A stretch of DNA of 64,000 nucleotides from the NCBI GenBank assembly GCA_023897205.1, contig JAHWDD010000001.1, forward strand, positions 3,720,001 to 3,784,000, written 5' to 3'. The notes beneath the pieces are model-generated. The model had not been told where the DNA came from, did not search any database, and was given only the letters and a program-made list of their open reading frames with translations. The position numbers were made by a program, and so were the translations under genes. How positions within the stretch are numbered: position 1 is the first letter of the stretch; each line of letters starts with the position of its first letter. The DNA is from Exophiala sp. HKRS030. Taxonomy: Eukaryota; Ascomycota; Eurotiomycetes; Chaetothyriales; Herpotrichiellaceae. Positions 23,005 through 34,056 of this stretch are shown here, one piece after another.

Positions 23005-23580
23005 TATGCTTCAAAAGATGCGGTGACTCTAAGGGCAAGCATAAAGCCTGTTCAATCTCGATTATAAGAATGGAGTTGAAGGAGAGAGAAAACAAGGGAA
23101 AAGAGAAACGACAAACGAGAAATACGAAGCAAAGATTTCGCTATCGGATAACATCTATCGTAGGTACAGGACATGCTTCTCTTAGTTGATATCAAACATA
23201 TAACTGGCAGAACGAGATCATCATCTTGCATCGAAGGCGGCAATCTCCGCCAAACGAGAAAACAATGTCTAGGTAGCCATGGGTAGAGATTCCAGCATTG
23301 CTTTCTTCCTCTACTTATCGATACTAGACTACCTAGGTAAGTAGATTGAGTTGCGCGACGTGCATACATACAGTATTGCTCCGGAGTTCCACGGGGTTCT
23401 TTGTGTCATTAAGATACTGCGTACCAATCAATCACTCCATGAATCATCGCTATCCGCTCTAACAAGCAAGCAAAGAGCTCAGCATCAGCAGCTTAGCTCA
23501 TGGTGCTGCAAGAAAATATAAAAACATTACACGGCCTCCATGTCAGCTCGATGTTGGTCTTCCCCCCCGCGCCCATTCAC
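23005..23580. other. Promoter side of the oxygenase gene
   Basis: About 580 bp with no supported gene. It holds the upstream region of the oxygenase and the 3' end of SNX4. Confidence 0.55.
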
Positions 23581-25110
23581 TCACGTCGCCCGGCCCTTGT
23601 CTTTACTGTCCGCGTCCATATCGACCAGGAAGCGTTCCCACGTCGAGATCACGTTCTGGTAGAACTCCATGTGCTGTGAAGCCAACGCCCCGAGACTGTC
23701 CCGGAATTCGATCCCCTTTATCCTCTCAAAATCGGCCACCTCTCGGACGACCTGCTCGTCAAACATTTCGCTCGTCCCCTTTGCACTGTCGACCTCGCGA
23801 TTCAGCTCGGCGATCTTGAGCTCCAACTTCCGAGCTCGTTCTCTCCGTGCCGACTCGTGGTCGACGCCCCTCATGTCTTCCACCTTGTTGCGGATGAACG
23901 TGGCCGGGTTCAAATTCGAGCCGTGGGAGTACGGATTACTCGAGGCCAGCGAATCTCTTTCCGAGGTGGCTTTCTGGAGGTAGTCCGTCAACCCTTCAAA
24001 GTCGAGCTGTTTCTGCTCCCTCGTCTTCAGTAGAGATTTCACCGAGTTGATGTAGGCTTCCATGTCTCGGAGACTCCCCAGATAGTTTTGGTCGGTGTGA
24101 TCCTTCAGGCCCTTCCAACCCCTGGACGTTTCTTCCACGCAGCCGGCGAAGGTCTGCAACTGGGCCTCGATGGCCGGTTCCAAGGGGGTCAATTTGCGCA
24201 TGTTGGTCGCCAGGTCCGCATAGTCGACCTCGAGGTCATTTTCCCTACGCGCCACCCTCGCAATGATCTTTTCCACGTGGGTCAGATCCTCGTCAAGCTT
24301 GTTCGCCCTCTCCGTGACCTCGATGAATCTCTTGTCGGGCTTGTGCACTTTTGAAAACGCGTTGAGCATGGTATCCGCGACGTTATCGAAGAATCCTGTC
24401 GGCGCCGCCGCATTCCCACTCTCAATCGTATTACTCCTCGACGGTCTCATGCGCATCTGCGCGTTCCAGTCCGCCGTTTCGAGGAAGAGGATCAGTATTG
24501 GTGCGCGCCGGAGAACCGGGTGGAGGGTACATCGCTTCAGAAAGCGATGAAGTGACCACGCTCTTCTCTGCGTGAACTCGTTACTGAACCGGTCACCTCT
24601 CACGTAGGCCATGTTGTTCTTCTCCGGCAGAGGAGGGACTGCGCAGGCGGGGAAGTCTCGGTGGAGGGTCTGTCGGAGGAAGACAAAGTCTGTGAACCGT
24701 CGCCGGACAGAAAAGTCGGACCTCTGGAAGGACTTGAAGTCCGTCTATAGCCAAAAGGGGTGGTCAGTAAGGGTTGGAATGATGATGACGATGATGGTCC
24801 AGACGGGCCTCGGAGACAATAAACTCACATGTGTGGTCACCAGGTATGATACGTAGGCATCTTTGGTCCCGTCATTCTCTTTCAAAGGACTGTCCACCGT
24901 GACCTCTAGGATGCCATCACGACCTATCCCTGCCAGGTCGACATCGTCCGCCTGTTCGCCGGCCTGGGGTTCGCTCGACATGCTCTCACTTCTGCGGCCG
25001 CCATTCGCAGGCCTCGCGGGTAGGGTGGCTTCGAAGGGAGCGGAACCTTCGGCTTGTGATGTATCCTCTCGCTGCCACGAGATGCTGTCAAAATCACCGT
25101 GATCGTCCAT
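23581..25110 (-). CDS. SNX4: Sorting nexin SNX4/Atg24
   Basis: PX-BAR protein that binds PI3P on endosomes, recycles cargo to the Golgi and takes part in selective autophagy. Exons 25110-24829 and 24744-23581 give 481 residues. After a disordered start (FDSISWQRED), the PX domain spans about residues 65-190: LEVTVDSPLKE, YVSYLVTTH, the RRFTDFVFLRQTL motif that contacts phosphoinositide, and PPLPEKN followed by FSNEFTQRR. The BAR-like coiled coil covers about residues 220-475 (for example VTERANKLDEDLTHVEKIIARV). Only one intron is present, inside the PX domain. Length and order match fungal Snx4. Confidence 0.92.
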
Positions 25111-25575
25111 CTCTTTGGGAGGTGGGGAGGCCCGCAGGCAGCGCTATTACAGTGTGTCTTGCTTTCAGGACTGGAAGAGGGACTACCTGTCAAGAACAAG
25201 GTTGTGCGACCACCACCTCAGAGGATACCAAGGGTCCGCGTAGAGAGAGAGAGGATCTGGGCTTCAACGAATGTCAATGAGCTCGTGGTGCATGTTCGGT
25301 GGTTAGTGAATTGTTGTTGGTAGCTTGAGACGGGGGAGACTTGACCCCAACACCGCATTCGGGCGTATGACAGTATGACGGAGGATGCTTGGCAAGGCTA
25401 TCGATCGACAAGGCCGAGCTTTACTCTTTTTGGATGAACTGCCTCGCTACTCAAGTACGGAAATGTCTTCCTAGTTCATTATGACACTCTTCAAGACTTG
25501 CACACGAAGACTTCCAGCATAGAACTCGCTAGAGGATGGAAGATTATTGCATTCTCTCTCATGACCAAGAATATT
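25111..25575. other. Intergenic between SNX4 promoter and the regulator gene's 3' end
   Basis: No gene supported. It should contain the SNX4 promoter and the 3' untranslated part of the Zn2Cys6 gene. Confidence 0.5.
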
Positions 25576-28356
25576 CTACGGTCGATCCCACAAGCTAAGG
25601 CCTCCAGGGTCATTTCCCTCCCACATGAACAACTCAGGGCCTGCAAGTTGGTGCCAAAGGACACTCTCATCAACTGTTTCACCCAGGTCAACACCCATAA
25701 AGTCTGTAAAAGTCCTCTTGTGGCCTTGGCCCACGCGTGACTGCTGTAGTAAGTCACCCTCCTGATAGCCCTCGGTTGACGTGCGGTGACGATAATTCTC
25801 CAAAAGGCGCTCTATGATAGATCTGCTTCTGGATGCCCCAGACCAGCGGGCCTCCAAACCTTTGAGAAAGCTGACACATTTCTCCACATCCTCAATAATC
25901 TCATGCCTGGGTTGAGATGATGGAATCCGGATACTTCAGGAGTACGTCAGTTATTGGCCCCAGGTGGTAAGACGGCAAACATACAGCATAATGCCCGAAA
26001 GTGTCAAGTAGTGTAGGCAGATGGCAAGATAATGAGACGGCGGAACAGAGTCCCTGACCAATTCAGCTGCATTGATGCAACTCCTTGCTGCGCTGATACA
26101 TTGCGCAACAGCATCCACAGCCTCCATTGAAGCGTTGAGATGTGACGCCTGCTGCGAATCTCCCACGAAACTCCTAAATACGAGCATAGTAAGTTTCTCA
26201 CACACAATTTCTACTTGTTGAGGCTTCGTAACTCACCGATACAAATTCAACAAGGACCCAGAGTGGACAATGAAGATGATCATGCACATTGTCAAATGGT
26301 AATTGCGATCGTGGTCCCACTGGGACACGTTGGCAGAGAAGCAGATCTCGTCTGGCAAACTCTCAAGGTAAGAGCGTAGCAACCGATCACGACTCGCCAC
26401 CTTTGCAGAAAACTTGCGCATCTTGTCAGGATCGGCCGATGCTAGCTCTCCAATGCGCCGAGGAGAATTGAGCTGCTGGATCTTCCCGGCAATACGACAA
26501 AGTTTGGCAAAGGCAAGGAAGCCCATGGCCGGAGACGATGCTTTGGGATCATAGTGGCTGTCTATCGAATTCGGCTGGTGAGCGAACAACTCCAAGTCCT
26601 CGTCGCTCACATTGAGTGGCATTTCACAGTTGCAATCCTCGTCGAGGATCGCTGCAGGCCGGCCAAGACAAATTGAGGTGACCCTGTGATAAGACCCAGT
26701 GTGTTAGCGAGGTCGTTCTGAGCCAGAGATACACAGACACTGGCATACCTCTCGAGGCTGTAGATGCACCACCATACGCGTCGTGAAATTTGGCGATGAA
26801 GGAAGTCCGAGGGTGCCGGAATGTTTACATTCGAAGAGGGAGGCATCATCTCATCGTCATGAGTACTTTAACTCGCACATAATCGGTGGCACTCACCAGA
26901 GCACTGCTCAAGTGTAGACCCAAGTCTTGAGCAGCTCTTACTGCTTGTCCTGTGATGATCCAGCTCTGTGATAGAGTATTCCACCCTGCACAGCACATGG
27001 CTAACAGCGCCAGACATTGTACCTTGTCCAGAGAGACTTCCCCCGTGGATGCGTAGTAGAGCAGTAAGGCTTTCTCATAGTACTCTAAGCCTGGAAAGCG
27101 GGATTCCGGAGAGGTTGGTAAAAGACTCGATGCACAAGCGCACACTGCAAAGAAGACCATCGTAAATTTCGAATCGGTCAAGGCAGTTCCTCTCGATCCA
27201 GTTCGGTAGAGCTGCCGATAGCGCTCGAGGAAGTGAGGTTTGAACACGACTGGGAACGTGTAGTGCAGTTGATCAAAGTAAAGCTTTACCAGTAGATCAG
27301 CAATATACTGTGGTGGACGAGGTAATTGGTCTGGTTTGGGAAGAAATGGGAGTTCAGGCCAGACTCTTCCACGCACGAAGAGGGGTAATTCGACGTCCTT
27401 TGAGGCTGAGGCACTCTGATTGCTTTGCGCGGTCGTGGTAACAGCTGGTTCGATGGGGTGATCATGCTGGGCTGCTTCAATGAGCATAATGTTTGACGCA
27501 CCTCCGACAAATCTAAAGCCCTTCAGGATAAAGTATATGAGGGGAGGGTTGTAACATCGAAGTCCTACCTTAGATGTCCATATGAATCTCCCACCAACGC
27601 TCCCACACGATTGGCCGCAGCACTTGACTGAGATTCGACCATGTCAGAGACATCATTCTGTGCGGTATTCTCGTAGGCATCATTGTCATTATCATCCGCG
27701 TCATTGTCATCAGAAGAGTCTAAGACGTCGCCAGGAGGATAAACTGCATCAGCCGAGGATTGTCTTCCAGGAGGCAGGTCCCATCGCGAGCTTCGTGCGA
27801 GCACTGTATTTGAAGAGCTGTCTCCTGTACGAGCGGCCAAATGCAGCGACTGCGATGCATGCTCGTCTGCCCTTGCGGTTGATATTTGCGTCCCTTCGCC
27901 GAACAAATGCGGCTGCGACCTATTCAGAGTGTCCACAAACTTACTCAATTGTTGACACAGGGCCTCCATCCGTTGTACCTTGGATTCGAGGGTCGCGGCA
28001 TACCTAGTGCCGACTCGTCAGCCTTACTGGGCAACGGGCACGGAGGGTTCAGCATCAGCACATGACTGGGTGACTTACTGCCGACTGACTGAAGCATTAT
28101 CGCGGTTTTCGGGATAATCACAGTGCTGACCACGAATGCTACAGTTATTGCAGGGTGAAGCGCCATTGCATTTGACCTAAACGGCAAGGTGATCAGTTAC
28201 CTTCACCATTAATGTGGACTTGAGAGTTAGGCATTCCACAAGTACCTTCCGGCGACGACATGGCTGACAAGCTTGAGAGACTCTTCGATCTGCTAGTTCC
28301 TTGAGAGTACCGTGATCTGCACTTCTTTGTTGGTCGTGCTCGTCTTCTCCGTTCAT
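25576..28356 (-). CDS. Zn2Cys6 fungal transcription factor
   Basis: A fungal binuclear-cluster regulator. The first exon, 28356-28246, and the second, from 28176, join to give ACQPCRRRK-VKCNGASPCNN with CSIRGQHCDY after it: six cysteines in CX2CX6C..CX2CX6C order. A predicted dimerising helix (KVQRMEALCQQLSKFVDTL) and an acidic linker (DSSDDNDADDNDNDAYEN) follow. The middle-homology Fungal_trans domain is in the 27487-26846 exon (KLYFDQLHYTFPVVFKPHFL, GRLxx-like AVRAAQDLGLHL). Further exons to 25576 end in a region around VEKCVSFLKGLEARW. I can place the domains with confidence, but not every one of the several C-terminal introns. It faces the aldolase gene head to head across 727 bp and is a good candidate regulator of the 29-34 kb block. 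Confidence 0.88.
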
Positions 28357-29083
28357 GGCTGGTGAGAATGCGAGATGCAGTCACCCACACTTATTTGGCC
28401 ATACGCACACGTTCGAAATGTATTACCGAGCCTTATGCTTCTCTTCAGAATAGAAATCTGGGCCCAGATTGATACTCTGAAGTACGTATTCCGTACGGAG
28501 TGCTTGCCGACTATTTAGATCCAGCTGCGGAAGAGGGTGCTTGGCACGTCAGGCCCTGTACCGGCTAGATGGTTCCTGAGCCACGGGCTGAGATTTGTAC
28601 TTGTACAGTACATTTACAGTCTACTAGTGGTCGGCTAAGACACTTAGATCATGGCTACAGCGACCATACTAGATTCCATACATGAACCGATATCTGACTG
28701 CGGAGATCACCAAACATTCTAGTGCCGAGATGCCGGCTTTGCAGTCTGTTAAAGGTCGAAGTAGTGGACGGGCGAGACCCTTCGTTGATATCCTAGCGTG
28801 TAGTAAAGGCCCCTTGCCCGCAGATAATGGGCCGAGTTCCGAGCCGAAGTCCAGAAACGCCATACAATTGCGTTCTAGGTGCTTAACGACCATGGATGCA
28901 GACTTCATATGACATTGTGGTCACTGGAGGTTGAAAGTCAGGGCCTATCGTTTCCTTGTCGCCTGAAATTGTTAACATTCGGAACTTCTGCTTGTCAGGG
29001 CACCTCCTCACAAAAACATCCGACCCACCGCCATTCAGCCCGACAAGCAGCCATTTCCGGCCTGATCTTGCCCCTTTCGAGAG
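28357..29083. promoter_or_regulatory. Shared promoter region of regulator and aldolase genes
   Basis: Divergent intergenic region. A palindromic CCGTACGG core in ATTCCGTACGGAGT is at 28488-28501. A few open frames lie in it, but none is supported. Binding sites for the neighbouring Zn2Cys6 protein would be expected here; I cannot name one. Confidence 0.45.
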
Positions 29084-30135
29084 ATGGCAAACCAAATCGC
29101 CTCTCCAGTCGTGAATGCCTCTGGAAAGACTCGCCTTCGTGAATCCCTTGAACGGTCCAGACGAGGCGAAGGACCCAGCATTGGGCAATGGCTCGAGTTT
29201 CCCGGCTACTCGCTTGCTCGAACCGTGGCCCCCCTTGGTGAAGATGTATGGCAAAGACGAACCTCCCCCATTCAAGTTTCTATCCAACTCATGGCTTTAA
29301 AACAACTAGTGGGTTCTCGTCGACACTGAGCATGGCAACATCGACGACAACGAGATGTACCTCCAGGTGGGAGCCATCTCCACCTCGGGGGCATCCCCCA
29401 TGGTCCGAATACCTGGGTCGGAACACTGGATGATGAAACGAGCCCTAGACTGCGGTGCTCATGCCATCATGGTGCCAATGTGTGAAACCAAGGTATGATG
29501 TGGCCTAGAGAAAGTTGCGGTGGTGGAGGACTTTTTCCATTGTCTGACAAACCGAAATCTAGGAGCAAGCAGAAGCAATCGTGAGGGCTTGTAAATATCC
29601 CTCTGCCCGCTGGCCTCAGGGCACTCGCGGAGCTGGAGCCATGTACGCACCTGCGGCCTTCAATCAGACGGGAAGAGACTATCTCTTGAACGCCAACGAC
29701 AACGTCATGGTCTGCGTCCAGATAGAGAGCCGGAAGGCGGTCGAGAATGTCGAGGAGATCGCCGCCGTCGACGGAATCGACATGCTCTTCATCGGCCCCA
29801 ACGATCTGGCTTCCTCAATGGGCTACGTGGCTTTTGATCACGCTTCGATCCCGGAGGTCCAGGACGCGAGTGCGCGCGTGCTCCAAGCTGGCAGGGCCGC
29901 CGGAAAGTACGTCGGCCATTTCGCGTTGAGCGCCGAGATCGCTGCCCAGAAACACAAACAGGGCTTTGACTTTGTCAACTGCGGAGCAGACATCGTGGCA
30001 GTCACCGCTTGGATGGGAGCTGAGATGGCCAAGCTAAAGACTCTGGTCGCCAGTTCCAGCAATGGAAGCCTCGTCGAGCAGGATATCAAGGGTGTGAAGG
30101 AATCAACTGAAAAATCAAATATCAGCTACAGCTAG
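29084..30135 (+). CDS. HpcH/HpaI-family aldolase
   Basis: Class II pyruvate aldolase of the phosphoenolpyruvate/pyruvate TIM-barrel superfamily, 305 residues from exons 29084-29245, 29310-29492 and 29563-30135. Motifs: WLVDTEHG-like WVLVDTEHGNID with the catalytic His, GASPMVRIPG, metal and substrate residues in CVQIESRKAVENVEEI (the Glu of IE is a metal ligand), and IDMLFIGPNDLASSMG, which holds the second metal-site Asp. Family members cleave 2-keto-3-deoxy acids to pyruvate plus an aldehyde. In fungi, one relative is the 2-keto-3-deoxy-L-rhamnonate aldolase of L-rhamnose use. The substrate here is open. The gene sits between the regulator and the MFS carrier. Confidence 0.9.
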
Positions 30136-30397
30136 AAAAGTCAGATGGGTTTTCAAAATCATAGAAGCAAACGGATCGTTGTAGTGACCGATTCGGAAAC
30201 GAGGATGATCATTCATTCATATCAGCCACCAGTATATACTACCTAGACAGCGACTAGGCTTGAACACTGCAATCTCACATTGTCAATCATAGAAGAGTCA
30301 TGACCGATTCCTCCTACTTCATCCCACCTGCAAAAATATTGGTTCCCACGACTTTCCACAAACAGGAAGCTGCTTCGAACGATATGACCAACCATGC

Positions 30398-32074
30398 TTA
30401 ATAGAGATACCTGAAGCCTTTCTGTTGTACTGTAACCCGAGAGACTTCGTCTTTTCCGTCGATCGAGCCAGCCATGGCGACACCTTCCTCTCTGTCGAGC
30501 TTCTTGTTCTGTGCCAGCAGGTAGCAGCGAAGCACCAAGGCACAGATCAAGCCAAAGCCGAGAATGGCAATTTCGGCGCCGAAGGACTTGACGTAGAGCG
30601 GCCCGTAGTTGGCGGGCCAGATGTATGAGCCTGGGATACTGCCGATGTTGCCCATAGCATTGACTATGGCGATGGCGGCGGCCTTCTTAGCAGCAGGGCG
30701 CGGGATGGTGTTTGAGATCCAAGCGAGCATTACGAACCCAGAAGCATAGCCAGCTGTTTCGATTGGTTAGCATTCAGCGGGCAAAGGGATTTTGTGTAGA
30801 AAAGATCTCTTACTGGTCATCATGAACATGGAGACATAGCGAGGCGCAGTGGTTTTGGTGGTTATCGAGATAATGTAACCAATGATACAAGTGACTGCCG
30901 GGCCTGCGTAGTGGAAGAATCGTTCACCGGTTCTATCGGCGTGCCAGGCGTTCGGAAGAGAAACTAGAATGGCAAAGATCCATGGTGGTGCCGTCAAGAG
31001 TAGCGTGGTAGTGGTGTTGTAGCCCAACGCTTGAGTGATGGTCGGGAAGAAAAAGACAAACTGCCAACGATTAGCCCTGCGACATCGCTAGCAAGTGCAC
31101 AAATTGGCGAACGTACACTAAGTCCCATGATCGTGGCATGATAAGTGATGCCCAGAAGCCAGACCTTGATATCCTTCACAGCCAGCAGAAGTCCTTGCAC
31201 GGAGGTCAGTTCTTCTCCTCCAGTCTCTTGAGCCGAGAGACCGGCGTCAATGGCGAGTCTTCCCTCGGCGATTCGCTTCTCCTCTGTTGACAGCCACCTC
31301 GTCGTGGAAGGGTAGTCAGGCAATACAAAGACAGCGATGCCAGCGATGGCGATGGTGAGAACACCCTCTATGATGAAGAGCCATCTCCATGCCGCCAACC
31401 CTGCATCTCCTTGCATGTTGCTCAAAATTCCAGCAGCGATCAAGCCACCAAAGGCCTGGGCAGCCAAATTTCCTGCATTCAGGAGCGTCACGCGCAATTG
31501 CATTTCCTTGCGGGTATACCACCTTGCTCGCCGTAAGTAGGAGCCATGTTTGCCGTGAGACATTCACATACCTCGATAAGAAATACAGGGAGCCAGGGAA
31601 AAAGGAAGCCTCCACGCATCCCAGGAAAAATCGACAGAGGATCGCACCAGTTGCGTTGTGGACGGCTGCCGTGGCAGCAGAGATGACACCCCAAGTCGCA
31701 ACACAGCCACAGAGATACCAACTCGGTCGAGAAACCGCGTTGAGGATCATGTTTGAGGGTACCTGCATGGAAACGTAGCCGACGAGAAGAATCGAAATAC
31801 AGGTCTGATACTGCACATCGGTGAGGTTGAGATCTTCCTCCAAACCATTCAGTCGTGCGTTGGCGAAGTTGTTACGGTCGATGAAGTTCAGGATGAAGAG
31901 GATAATCATGACTGGGAAGATGCGCAGATCCATCTTGCGCACGAGAGCCTTTTCTGTTGTCTCATCCCAGGAAGCCGTGGTCTCGAAATCATTTTCGCTG
32001 GTCACGGTGTCGACTTTGGCCTCCTGGACAGCCATCTTGACGTCTGTGAGGGAGTGGCGGTCTTGGGTCTCCAT
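30398..32074 (-). CDS. MFS anion:cation symporter (Dal5/TNA1-like)
   Basis: A plasma-membrane carrier with twelve predicted helices, of the family that imports allantoate, nicotinate, tartrate and other organic anions. The N-terminal half has VRKMDLRIFPVMIILFILNF then IDRNNFANARLNGLEEDLNL, the usual first loop, and CRFFLGCVEASFFPGSLYFL at helices 4-5. The C-terminal half includes VNAMGNIGSIPGSYIWP and a charged tail. At least three introns interrupt it (for example, after FLSR near 31565). The start at 32074 (METQDRHS) is chosen because upstream in-frame sequence reads like a leader. It is divergent to the dehydrogenase across about 440 bp and convergent with the aldolase. Confidence 0.9.
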
Positions 32075-32516
32075 GTCTTCATACACAGAAAATCTTGAGG
32101 AGACTGAGAGAAGTGTGTCGAGACAACAAATGTGGACAACGAGAATAATGGGAATTGACTGGGGAGTGCGGGACAATATAATGCAACACCAACGCTAGCA
32201 ATGGTCCACCTTCTCCGCAAAGGGGCCTGTCTCTGGGCCGGGCTCCGAGCCGTGGTTCCTGGCAGTATCAAAGGGAAGATTGATTTCAGATAGCGGTTGT
32301 GTTCTGCCCGCCCTTTCGATTTTCGATGAAGAGTTACTGGTCCATTGTCCGACGGCCACACGTTCAAAGAGCTCGACGGTTGTGAACTTGATCCTGAGGC
32401 CTCAGACGCTTGGTTTCCTCCAAAGTTCGCCCAGAGTCGACATCTCATCATTAGTGCTGCAAGAATATAACCTCTGTTGTTTGCAAGCATCATTAGCAGG
32501 CACTGCTGGCATCAAA
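32075..32516. promoter_or_regulatory. Shared promoter of MFS carrier and dehydrogenase
   Basis: A 442-bp divergent gap. One CTGGGG hexamer at 32159-32164 fits the CreA consensus SYGGRG, which would suit a carbon-catabolite-repressed pathway, but a single hexamer is easily due to chance. Confidence 0.35.
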
Positions 32517-33816
32517 ATGGTTGGTGTGCTCCCAACGAGTAACCGCTCAGTGGTCTGGGTGGGTGCGAAGAAGCTGGAGATTCAACAACGACCAGTAACT
32601 TCACCAGGGGACCATGAAGTACTCGTCGAGATTGTCTCCACGGGAATATGCGGCTCTGATTGCCACAACTATGAGAGTGACAAGGTGTCTCGGCAGCTTG
32701 TCCTGGGACACGAGTCCTCTGGTATCATTGTCCATGTCGGGCAGAAAGTCAAGGACAGAAGTGTAGGCCAGAGAGTAGCGGTCGAGCCAGGATTTGCTTG
32801 CATGGAGTGAGTCTTGCTGAGCTCCTTCATTTTAACCAAGGACACGAAACTGACGGTGAATTGCAACGATAGATGCGAGTTTTGCGTACGTGGGAATACC
32901 AACACGTGTGCCAATCTTAAATACTGTGGTTTGGACCCGACTGATGGAACACTGTGCCAATACTTCACCTGCCGGGCATCAATGACTGTCCCGATTCCTG
33001 ACAATGTGTCCTGGGGAGAAGCTGGTGCTATTCAACCTCTGGCGATTGCCGTCCAACTTGGACGACGGGCTGCATTGAATGCACATCAGACTTTGGCAAT
33101 ATTGTCAGTGCCTTGTCTCTGTGCACAGTTTTCCTTTGCTAACATCCGAAATTGTACAGTGGCTGCGGCCCTCTAGGTTTGCTCATCCTGGCGGTTGCCA
33201 AAGCCTATGGCGTCAAGAAGATCGTTATGTTCGATATCGAAGAATCACGCACCAAATTTGCCGAGTCGTATGGTGCCGACGTCGGTATTGTGACTCACAA
33301 GAACGACTCGGGCAAAGATAGCTTGACATTTGCCCAAGACTTCGCGACAGAGATCATCCAGAAGCACGACATCGGCAGTGGCTTCGACGTGGCAGTCGAG
33401 GCCAGCGGGGCCGAAGTATGTGCTCAGATGGCTGTGTGTATGCTGAAGGCTGGGGGAACGTGTAGGTGAAAGTCGGAATGTTCCTAGGATCTCTTCTGAT
33501 TTGTAACAGGTATCCAGGCAGGTCTTGGAAAGCCGTTGACTGCAGTGCCGCTATTCCTGCTGACTGCGAAAGATCTGACGATCAAAGGTAAGCTGATTGT
33601 ACTGAAAGGCTGCCGCTCGACTAAGCTTTGCCATCACAGGAACGGTTCGTTACACGCCAGGCTGTTTTGAAGAAGCCATCAGTCTGTTGTCACGAAAGAT
33701 GGTTAATTTGAAACCGCTCATTACGTCGACATATCCTCTAACAGAAGCATCCAAGGCATTTGAGGCACAGCACGCAAGGAAAGACATCAAGATTGTCATC
33801 ATGAATCAGCAGTAGG
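32517..33816 (+). CDS. Zinc alcohol dehydrogenase, sorbitol/xylitol dehydrogenase type
   Basis: MDR-family NAD(P)-dependent enzyme that oxidises a polyol or hydroxy acid. Five exons (first two 32517-32806 and 32873-33103, third from 33160). The catalytic zinc site is marked by GICGSDCHNY and GHESSGIIVHVG with the later Glu of GAIQPLAIAV. The structural zinc lobe has four cysteines across an intron: ACMECEFCVRGNTNTC. The Rossmann motif is GCGPLGLLILAVA, followed by an acidic residue (FDIEESR) that suggests NAD preference. Closest by pattern to D-xylulose reductase/sorbitol dehydrogenase, but the true substrate is unknown. Likely part of the 25.6-33.8 kb block. Confidence 0.9.
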
Positions 33817-34056
33817 AGGCGAAGAAGGGTACGATTGTTGAAGCTTCGAGAAACAGTGGGAACCGATGAACGCGCCCCGCGTCTCAGCCTCGTGAAGGAT
33901 CTACATGCCCTTGAAAGGCTGCTGTTCGAACAATGAGCTACCATGCGTTCTTAGACCACTACTGTGCTCGATTACGGAAATGTTTCATGAAATAAAAGTG
34001 AAAGGTCCCAAAGAGTCAGGTTGGATGGTTTTCATTGTATATATATTCCACCTTGT

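Noticed and set aside
22091..23026. 311-codon plus-strand frame opposite the oxygenase
   Set aside because: Shadow of the real minus-strand oxygenase with its intact HxD..H and RxS residues.
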